Made by a program: the position numbers and the translations under genes. 16,877 bases of DNA from RYN-433 sp036558265 (GTDB lineage Bacteria; Planctomycetota; Phycisphaerae; Tepidisphaerales; Tepidisphaeraceae): NCBI GenBank assembly GCA_036558265.1, contig DATBFY010000178.1, positions 1 through 16,877 of the forward strand, read 5' to 3'. Below are positions 7,284-12,819 of this stretch, in pieces. Within the stretch, counting starts at the first letter, position 1. Each line of letters begins with the position of its first letter. The notes below the pieces were generated by a model that saw only the letters and a program-made list of their open reading frames with translations, was not told where the DNA came from and ran no database searches.

Positions 7284-8186
7284 ATGCCGAGGTCCCGGTT
7301 GATCGGAAGCTCGTCGTCGGGCAGACAAGAATGTCTGCCCCACCATTCAAGGGAATGTCACTCAGAGGACGGTCTGCCCCACCATCGAACGGGCTATTCT
7401 CTCGAGCGTCTTCGCGCGGGGCTCAAGCCGTTCCGGCTGCACTTTTTCTCGACGCTGCGGTCGACGAGCGATCATGCGGCGGTGCTGCGGAAGCGCGGGG
7501 AGCTGTTTGCGCCCAGCGTGGTGGTGACGCCGCGGCAGACGGCGGGGCGTGGGCGCGGGAGCAACACGTGGTTTTCGGCGGCGGGGTCGCTGACGGTGAC
7601 GTTCGTGCTGCCGGTGAACCCGATCCTGGCGCCGCATCACCTGCCGCTGGCGGCGGGACTGGCGGCACGGAACGCGGCGGCGGAGCTGGCGGGGAACAAT
7701 GCGATCCAACTGAAGTGGCCGAATGATCTGGTTTACGCGCAGTTAACGGCAGCGGCTTCCAAAGCGCCGTTGCGGAAGCTCGCCGGGTTGCTCTGCGAGC
7801 GGTTAGATAACGTCGATCTCATCGGAATCGGGATGAACGTAAACGTGCCGCGGCGGCGGGCGCCTCGAGAGTTGCGGGAGCGAATCGTGTTCCTGGAGGA
7901 GCTGCGCCTGCCCGAGGGGGGTGCGTTCGACCTGACGGACGTTTTGATCGTGCTGGCGCGGTACCTGCATGGGACGCTGGTACGGCGGAGCGAGACGCCG
8001 TTCCCGCTGCTGCTGCGCGAGTATGACCGGCATCACGCGCTGGTGGGGCGGCGGGTGACGGTGCGGGGGGCGCATGAGCCGGCGGTCAGCGGGCGGTGCC
8101 TGGGGCTGGACGATGCGGGGCGGCTGCTGGTGAGGGATCGCAAGCGCGTGCATCGGGTGATCGCGGGGAATGTGGAGTTGGCGTGA
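7284..8186 (+). CDS. birA: Biotin-[carboxylase] ligase (class I, no HTH domain)
   Basis: This protein attaches biotin to the EAMKM lysine of carboxylases via biotinyl-AMP; the obvious substrate is the pyruvate carboxylase encoded just upstream. Signature segments are GRGRGSNTW (residues 88-96), KWPNDL (144-149), KLAGLLCE and the GIGMNVNV strand, with the small C-terminal domain at about 250-300. The family motif usually reads GRGRRGR; here the loop is GRGRGSN, as I recall from planctomycete relatives. There is no N-terminal winged helix, so it should not act as a DNA-binding biotin repressor. The start is uncertain. ATG 7284 is the only in-frame ATG, but the first 37 or so codons run through a palindromic repeat, and homology probably begins near residue 40 (LERLRAGLKPFRLH). 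A non-standard start downstream is possible. The last codons overlap the methyltransferase start (GTGA). Confidence 0.9.
   Translation: MPRSRLIGSSSSGRQECLPHHSRECHSEDGLPHHRTGYSLERLRAGLKPFRLHFFSTLRSTSDHAAVLRKRGELFAPSVVVTPRQTAGRGRGSNTWFSAAGSLTVTFVLPVNPILAPHHLPLAAGLAARNAAAELAGNNAIQLKWPNDLVYAQLTAAASKAPLRKLAGLLCERLDNVDLIGIGMNVNVPRRRAPRELRERIVFLEELRLPEGGAFDLTDVLIVLARYLHGTLVRRSETPFPLLLREYDRHHALVGRRVTVRGAHEPAVSGRCLGLDDAGRLLVRDRKRVHRVIAGNVELA
7319..7340. repeat. Perfect palindromic repeat element at the 5' end of birA
   Basis: GGGCAGACA (7319-7327) and TGTCTGCCC (7332-7340) form a perfect 9-bp inverted repeat around AGAA. No T-run follows, so it is not a standard terminator. It resembles short dispersed palindromes I remember from planctomycete genomes, often seen as 'QTFLSA' or 'RQECLPH' in conceptual translations. 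That family assignment is from memory and unchecked. Confidence 0.65.
7333..7385. repeat. Direct repeat GTCTGCCCCACCAT, two copies
   Basis: A 14-nt sequence occurs at 7333-7346 and again at 7372-7385. The first copy overlaps the right arm of the palindrome and the second looks like a partial further copy of the same element, so the unit spans about 7319-7385. Confidence 0.65.
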
Positions 8187-8848
8187 GATGGATTGACAAG
8201 CTGATGCGGCTGTTCGACAACGGAAATGTGGATCGAGTTCCTGCGCTGGCCGTCGGTCTGATCATGGCGATCTACTGGGCGCGCGTGCTGCGACTGGCGT
8301 GGAAGCAGCGGCGGCGCACCGGGCGGGCGGGAAACCTTTGGCCGGCGGAGAGGCTGGGGCGGGTGCTGCGGCTGGTCTGGTTCCCGGCGGTGGGATTTTG
8401 GATCGTGCTGCCGGTGCTCGCGGGTCTGCGGTGGAGCGATGAGCGACTCCAAGCCCTGTCGCCGACATTTCGGCCGGTTTTCCGATCGCCCTTCGTGTCG
8501 TGGGCGGCGCTGGCGGTGGCGCTGCTGGCGTTCGGTCTGACGTGGGTCTGCTGGCGGCGGATGGGGCGGTCGTGGCGGATGGGGATCGATCCGGACGACC
8601 GGACGCGGCTGGTCGTGACCGGGCCGTACGCGTACACGCGGCATCCGATTTACGCGCTGTCGTCGGTGCTGATGATCTGCACGATGGCGATCGTGCCGAC
8701 ACCGGCGATGATCGTGGTGTGCCTCGTTCATCTCGGATTGCTCCAATGGGAGGCGCGGCGGGAGGAGCGATATCTGACGGCGGTTCACGGGGCGTCGTAC
8801 GCCGACTACGCGGCGCGCACGGGGCGGTTCTGGCCGCGCGTGAGGTGA
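8183..8848 (+). CDS. ICMT/PEMT-like membrane methyltransferase
   Basis: The product is 221 aa. It belongs to the isoprenylcysteine carboxyl methyltransferase / phospholipid methyltransferase superfamily, which are integral membrane enzymes that use S-adenosylmethionine. The typical C-terminal core is present: GRSWRMGID (about 128-136), LVVTGPYAYTRHPIY (143-157, with R153-H154-P155), then E190 and E194/E195 and SYADY (205-209). Hydrophobic segments lie at about 20-38, 63-82, 106-123 and 158-187. In bacteria the substrates are mostly unknown; prenylcysteine methylation is not implied. GTG 8183 was chosen because it overlaps the ligase stop codon (GTGA), a standard coupled arrangement, and is in frame; ATG 8204 is an alternative. 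Co-transcription with the biotin ligase is likely, but I see no functional reason for it. Confidence 0.85.
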   Translation: MRWIDKLMRLFDNGNVDRVPALAVGLIMAIYWARVLRLAWKQRRRTGRAGNLWPAERLGRVLRLVWFPAVGFWIVLPVLAGLRWSDERLQALSPTFRPVFRSPFVSWAALAVALLAFGLTWVCWRRMGRSWRMGIDPDDRTRLVVTGPYAYTRHPIYALSSVLMICTMAIVPTPAMIVVCLVHLGLLQWEARREERYLTAVHGASYADYAARTGRFWPRVR

Positions 8849-8904
8849 GGCGGGATGTCCATCCTTGGTTCACTGGTGGCCATGTCTGTTGTTCGCCGCA
8901 CTAC

Positions 8905-8931
8905 TTGTCTGATTGGCCGGGGTGTTACAAT
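8905..8931 (+). promoter_or_regulatory. Putative promoter of the acyltransferase-like gene
   Basis: TTGTCT (8905-8910) and TACAAT (8926-8931) are separated by 15 nt, slightly short of the optimum. TACAAT ends 12 nt before ATG 8944, the same spacing as at the signal peptidase gene, so the leader would be about 5 nt. Confidence 0.5.
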
Positions 8932-8943
8932 GCCCCCTTGTCG

Positions 8944-10269
8944 ATGCAGAGCGACACCGCCCATCCCGTCACCGACCCGATGCCGCTTAACCTCTTTCAG
9001 CGGCTGGTGCTGCAATGGGATCGGCTTCACCCGTATAACGCGGCGCAGGTGCTGAAATTGTCGGGGCCGGCGCGATCGGGGGATCTGTCGGCGGCGTGGC
9101 AGGAAACTCTCGGGACGCTGGGCCTGGGCCGGGTTCACGTGAACGGGCAGCACTTTCGGCACCAGTCGCTCAACGGCGAGCTTCAGCGGTATCCGGTGCG
9201 GGAGCTTTCGCCGGGATCGTGCCTGTGCGATTTCATCTCGGAGCAACTCAACCGGCCGTTCGATGACGTGCACGAGCCCCCCTTTCGGCCGTTCGTGGTG
9301 GACCAGGGTGATCACCATTACGCGGGGATCGTTTACCATCACTGGATCGCGGATTCGGTGTCGATCCGGATCCTGCTGCGGGAGTGGTTCCTGCGCCTGC
9401 ACCGGCCGGAGCTGGCGCGGACGGTGCCGCTGCGTCACCCGCACGGGGGATACTGGTCGATCTTCGGGCCGCAGCAGACGAACTGGGCGCTGGCGGAGGG
9501 GTTCCTGTCGTCGGTGCGGTGGTCGAGCCGGAATCGACGGGTGGCGCGGGTCGAGCACCCGGGATACACGGATTTCAACTGCCGGTTCGCGCTGCACGAG
9601 GTGGGCGGAGGGCTGATCGAGCCGTTGCTGGGGTTTGCCAGGCGAAACGGGGCGACGCTGAACGACCTCTTTCTGGCGGTGGTGGCGGAGGTTTGCCGGC
9701 AGTTCGTGCCCATCCGGCGGACGCCGCGGCGGACGGATCTGGCGCTGGGGACGATCGTGGACCTTCGGCCTTACGCGCGGCAGGATCTGTCCGATACCTT
9801 TGGCCTGTTCCTCGGGTTCACGTCGACGCTTTGCCGGCCGGAGGATCTGGCGGACTTCTCGCGGCTGGTGAAGACGATCGCGGCACAGTCGCGGTTGCAG
9901 AAGAAGACGGGCGTGCCGCTTTCGAGTCCCGTGCGGATGCTCGCGGGGCTGGCGATGGGGCGATTCCTCAACCGCGACAAGGTGGTCGAGTTCTACCGAA
10001 AGCGCGTGCCGCTGGCGGGGGGAATTTCAAACGTGAACCTGAACCGCTCGTGGGCGGCGGACTTTTACCCGTCGCCGCTGCTGGACTACATCCGCGTCTC
10101 GCCGACGGGGCCGATGATGCCGCTGGTCTTCACGCCGACGACGCTGGGGGATCACTTGCACTTCGGGTTGACGTATCGGCCGTCGTTGATCGCCCCGCCT
10201 CAGGCGTGCGAGATGGCGGCGCACTTCACTCAGCGGCTGCGTTCGCTGGCCGCGCTCGCATCGGCTTGA
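8944..10269 (+). CDS. Condensation-domain / WS-DGAT-like acyltransferase-fold protein
   Basis: The product is 441 aa. It looks like a stand-alone member of the CoA-dependent acyltransferase / condensation-domain superfamily. The active-site motif HHxxxDG appears as HHWIADS (His132-His133 to Asp137), so the glycine is a serine. A second half contains GATLNDLFLAVVAEV, a segment typical of this fold ('tlNDv' helix), and GGISNVNLN, which recalls the conserved asparagine strand near the end of WS/DGAT and Pap proteins. No signal peptide or membrane segment is evident. No carrier protein or adenylation domain lies nearby, so peptide synthesis is unlikely; an acyl transfer to an alcohol or amine is a reasonable inference, substrates unknown. 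ATG 8944 is favoured by its promoter spacing; ATG 8980, just before PLNLFQRL, is an alternative. Neither has a Shine-Dalgarno sequence. It ends 45 nt before the cyclophilin gene. Confidence 0.75.
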   Translation: MQSDTAHPVTDPMPLNLFQRLVLQWDRLHPYNAAQVLKLSGPARSGDLSAAWQETLGTLGLGRVHVNGQHFRHQSLNGELQRYPVRELSPGSCLCDFISEQLNRPFDDVHEPPFRPFVVDQGDHHYAGIVYHHWIADSVSIRILLREWFLRLHRPELARTVPLRHPHGGYWSIFGPQQTNWALAEGFLSSVRWSSRNRRVARVEHPGYTDFNCRFALHEVGGGLIEPLLGFARRNGATLNDLFLAVVAEVCRQFVPIRRTPRRTDLALGTIVDLRPYARQDLSDTFGLFLGFTSTLCRPEDLADFSRLVKTIAAQSRLQKKTGVPLSSPVRMLAGLAMGRFLNRDKVVEFYRKRVPLAGGISNVNLNRSWAADFYPSPLLDYIRVSPTGPMMPLVFTPTTLGDHLHFGLTYRPSLIAPPQACEMAAHFTQRLRSLAALASA

Positions 10270-10304
10270 CATCCGCGTCTAAAAGTTCACGATCCTGCCG
10301 CAAC

Positions 10305-10310
10305 AGGAGA
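10305..10310 (+). promoter_or_regulatory. Shine-Dalgarno site of the exported cyclophilin
   Basis: AGGAGA ends 4 nt before ATG 10315 and supports that start. It stands out because several neighbouring genes have no such site. Confidence 0.6.
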
Positions 10311-10314
10311 CACC

Positions 10315-10896
10315 ATGCGCAACCGGATGCTCGCCCTGGTTTTCACGCTGCTCGCCCTCGCCCCGCTGGTCGTCGCGGCCGAGGAGAAGAAGCAATATGA
10401 CAAGCCCGGGGACATGAAGATCGACCCGAAGAAGACGTATACCGCCACCATTGAGACCAGCGAGGGGACGATCAAGGCACAGCTCTTCCCGGACAAGGCG
10501 CCGCAGACGGTCAACAGCTTTGTCTTCCTTGCCAAGGAGCACTTCTACGACGGCGTGCCGTTTCATCGCGTGATCAAGGACTTCATGATCCAGGGCGGTG
10601 ACCCGACGGGCACGGGCACGGGCGGGCCGGGATACAAGCTCAAGGCCGAGTTCAACGACGTGAAGCACGAGCCGGGAATCCTGTCGATGGCGCGCACCGC
10701 CGATCCGGACTCGGCCGGCAGCCAGTTCTTCATCATGCACGGCACGGCGCCGCACCTGGACGGAAAGTACACCGTCTTCGGCAAGGTGACCGACGGGATG
10801 GACGTCGTGAACAAGATCGCCACGACCGAAGTGGACGGGCGAGACAGGCCGGTGAAGCCGATCGTGATCAAGAGCATCACGATCGAGGTCAAGTGA
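10315..10896 (+). CDS. Peptidyl-prolyl cis-trans isomerase, cyclophilin type, exported
   Basis: The product is 193 aa. Cyclophilins speed proline cis-trans isomerisation during folding. A signal peptide is plain: MRNRM, a hydrophobic core to about residue 20 and an AxA-like end before EEKK, so the enzyme should act in the periplasm. The single cyclophilin domain covers about residues 42-192, with FHRVIKDFMIQGGDP holding the catalytic arginine, then GSQFFIMH, and HLDGKYTVFGKV. Compared with human cyclophilin A, the drug-contacting tryptophan is replaced by His and the following His by Tyr (HLDGKYTVFG against WLDGKHVVFG), a common bacterial variation that usually lowers cyclosporin binding. A good Shine-Dalgarno site supports the start. 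A second cyclophilin follows 50 nt downstream. Confidence 0.95.
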   Translation: MRNRMLALVFTLLALAPLVVAAEEKKQYDKPGDMKIDPKKTYTATIETSEGTIKAQLFPDKAPQTVNSFVFLAKEHFYDGVPFHRVIKDFMIQGGDPTGTGTGGPGYKLKAEFNDVKHEPGILSMARTADPDSAGSQFFIMHGTAPHLDGKYTVFGKVTDGMDVVNKIATTEVDGRDRPVKPIVIKSITIEVK

Positions 10897-10931
10897 CCGG
10901 CATTGGAAACGTTTCATCCCCTGTGTTCCCG

Positions 10932-10938
10932 AAAGGAG
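10932..10938 (+). promoter_or_regulatory. Shine-Dalgarno site that sets the start of the second cyclophilin
   Basis: AAAGGAG lies 8 nt before ATG 10947. It favours that codon over the upstream in-frame GTG at 10893, which has no such site and would add 18 unconserved residues. Confidence 0.7.
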
Positions 10939-10946
10939 TCCCCCCC

Positions 10947-11435
10947 ATGCCCAAGCAATACCCCTCCCCTCCCGCGATGTCGATCGACGCGAACAAGAAG
11001 TTCACCGCCGTCATTGACACGAATCGGGGCAAGATCACGCTGGACTTGTTTCCCAAGGACGCCCCCAAGACGGTCAACAACTTCGTCTTCCTGGCGCGGG
11101 ACGGCTTTTACAACGGCGTGAAATTTCACCGGGTGATCCCGGACTTCATGGTACAGACCGGAGATCCGGAGGGGACTGGCCGGGGCGGGCCGGGGTACAA
11201 GTTCGGCGACGAGGTCGGGCCGGGAAAGCCCAAGCACAAGGCGGGCAGCCTGTCGATGGCCAACGCGGGGCCGAGCACCAACGGATCGCAGTTCTTCATC
11301 ACGCACGTGGTGACCGACTGGCTCGACGGCAAGCACACGGTCTTCGGCCAGGTGCGCGACAAGGCGTCGCAGGACGTCGTCAACTCGATCAAACAGGGGG
11401 ACGTGATGAGTTCGGTGACGATAGAAGAGGGATGA
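10947..11435 (+). CDS. Peptidyl-prolyl cis-trans isomerase, cyclophilin type, no signal peptide
   Basis: The product is 162 aa and is a tandem paralogue of the preceding gene. From MPKQYPSPPA onward there is no hydrophobic leader, so a cytoplasmic location is expected. Active-site segments are complete: FHRVIPDFMVQTGDP, GSQFFITH and WLDGKHTVFGQV. This copy keeps the Trp and His that contact cyclosporin in eukaryotic cyclophilin A. Both proteins share an unusual pre-domain stretch (MxIDxxKxxTAxIxTxxG) and the GTGxGGPGYK loop, so the pair looks like a duplication followed by retargeting; which copy came first cannot be told here. The stop is 22 nt from the stop of the convergent sugar dehydrogenase gene, with no clear hairpin between them. 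Confidence 0.94.
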   Translation: MPKQYPSPPAMSIDANKKFTAVIDTNRGKITLDLFPKDAPKTVNNFVFLARDGFYNGVKFHRVIPDFMVQTGDPEGTGRGGPGYKFGDEVGPGKPKHKAGSLSMANAGPSTNGSQFFITHVVTDWLDGKHTVFGQVRDKASQDVVNSIKQGDVMSSVTIEEG

Positions 11436-11457
11436 GGAAAGGCCGTTTGAATCGCCC

Positions 11458-12717
11458 TCACTTTGCCCCGGGGACGATCTTCCAGACCTTGCCGTCCTGG
11501 TGGGAGCAGACGTAGATCTCCCCATCGCCGTCCTCGCCGAAGCCGCTGGGGAGCATCGGACGGACCTCCTTCTCGTTGCTGATGCGCAGCACCTGGTCGC
11601 CGGTGATTCGGCCGTTCTCGATCCGCAGTCCCCAGATCGTCCCCTTGGAATAGTCGCCGTAGAGGTACCAGCCTGCCAGTTGCGGGATCGCCTTACCGCG
11701 GTAGACGTAGCCGCCGGTGATGCTCTGGCCCAGGTCGTGCCAGTAGACCTTGACGGGGTCGGCGAAGCCGGGGTGCAGCGCGGGCGGATCGACCGGCGGG
11801 CGCTCGCCCTTGCGCATCGGCTCGCGGTCGAAGGGGTAAAAGCCCTCGCGTTCGCTCCAGCCGTAGTTACCGCCCTTCTGGACGATGTCAACTTCCTCCC
11901 AGCGGTCCTCGCCCACGTCCGCGGCCCAGAGCAGTCCGGTCGAGCGGTCGAACGAGAAGCGCCACGGGTTGCGCAGGCCGTAGGCCCAGATCTCGGGACG
12001 AACGCTGGCCCGGCCGACGAACGGGTTGTCGGGCGGGATCGCATAGCCCTGGCGGGGCGTCACGTCGATCCGCAGCATCTTGGCGAGCAGCACTGAAAGG
12101 TTCTGGCCGTTGCGGCTGGGGTCGCGCTGGTTCCCGCCGTCCCCCATCCCGATGTAGAGCATGCGGTCGGGTCCGAAGGCGATCATCCCGCCGTTGTGAT
12201 TCTCGTAGGGCTGGTCGATGCGCAGGACGACGCGCATCGAACTGCGGTCGGCTGTGGCCGACTTCGGGTCGGCGTGGAATTCGGCGATGACGGTCTGGAT
12301 CGTGTTCTGCTCCTGGGGCTTGCCGGCGTAGATGACGGTGCGCTTGCCGCCGCTCTTCATGATGCAGTTGATGTAGAAGAGGCCGTTGGTGGCAAAGTCG
12401 GGATGGAAGGCCAGGCCCAGCAGTCCGCATTCGCCCTGGTCGTAAATCTCGTCGGCCAGCTCGAGGAACGGTTTACCGTCGGCGATCTTCCCGTTGCGGA
12501 TCATCCAGATCCGGCCCGGCTGTTCGACGACGAAGGCGCGACCGGTGTGGTCGTGGGTCACCAGGAGCGGGCGCTCCTCGACCTTGCCGACCAGCTCGAA
12601 GCGGACCGGCGGAAGCGGCGATGCGTCCGGCGGTGTGCCGCCGCCATCGGCTGCGGCAATGCGAAGGCTCGCGATCACGAAGAGGAATCCACAGAGGCCC
12701 ACAACCCGGTTCCGCAT
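11458..12717 (-). CDS. Secreted PQQ-dependent sugar dehydrogenase-like protein (GSDH family)
   Basis: The product is 419 aa and belongs to the glucose/sorbosone dehydrogenase beta-propeller family (PF07995). Family members oxidise sugars or related polyols outside the cytoplasm with PQQ as cofactor; the substrate here is unknown. A signal peptide covers about residues 1-23 (MRNRVVG, hydrophobic core, then AAADGG). Recognisable segments are QPGRIWMI (67-73), GLLGLAFHPDF (98-108), NHNGGMIAFGPD (173-184, with His174 at the catalytic-base position of soluble glucose dehydrogenase), LRIDV, then AYGLRNPWRFSFD, DVGEDRWEEVD, GGNYGW and SITGGYVYRG. The reading frame stays open far upstream against the next gene, but a GGAG 8 nt before ATG 12717 and the signal peptide fix the start. 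It is divergent from the hydrolase-like gene and convergent with the cyclophilins. No PQQ synthesis gene is in view. Confidence 0.9.
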   Translation of the reverse strand: MRNRVVGLCGFLFVIASLRIAAADGGGTPPDASPLPPVRFELVGKVEERPLLVTHDHTGRAFVVEQPGRIWMIRNGKIADGKPFLELADEIYDQGECGLLGLAFHPDFATNGLFYINCIMKSGGKRTVIYAGKPQEQNTIQTVIAEFHADPKSATADRSSMRVVLRIDQPYENHNGGMIAFGPDRMLYIGMGDGGNQRDPSRNGQNLSVLLAKMLRIDVTPRQGYAIPPDNPFVGRASVRPEIWAYGLRNPWRFSFDRSTGLLWAADVGEDRWEEVDIVQKGGNYGWSEREGFYPFDREPMRKGERPPVDPPALHPGFADPVKVYWHDLGQSITGGYVYRGKAIPQLAGWYLYGDYSKGTIWGLRIENGRITGDQVLRISNEKEVRPMLPSGFGEDGDGEIYVCSHQDGKVWKIVPGAK

Positions 12718-12757
12718 GCGTGTTGCTCCATTCAAAGGCTGGACGTGACGGGCGGGG

Positions 12758-12763
12758 ATTATA
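12758..12763 (-). promoter_or_regulatory. Possible -10 box (TATAAT) of the sugar dehydrogenase gene
   Basis: On the minus strand a perfect TATAAT (12763-12758) lies 40 nt before ATG 12717, leaving a leader of about 34 nt that carries the GGAG site (12729-12726). The -35 region is weak. In the 102-nt divergent gap I see no equally good box for the plus-strand gene. Confidence 0.45.
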
Positions 12764-12819
12764 GCCGCGAGGCGGCGGCAGGGAATGCCAATCGACGTTG
12801 CAATGGTTATCCTTGAAGC

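Noticed and set aside
8500..8943. Upstream extension of the acyltransferase frame
   Set aside because: It overlaps the methyltransferase in another frame, is Gly/Ala/Arg-rich, and lies before the promoter at 8905-8931.
10266..10271. Perfect TTGACA before the exported cyclophilin gene
   Set aside because: No acceptable -10 box lies 16-18 nt downstream, and the hexamer overlaps the preceding stop codon, so it is probably chance.
11436..11457. Possible terminator between the second cyclophilin and the sugar dehydrogenase gene
   Set aside because: Only a loose GAGGG/CCCTC pairing can be drawn, with no compact stem or T-run.
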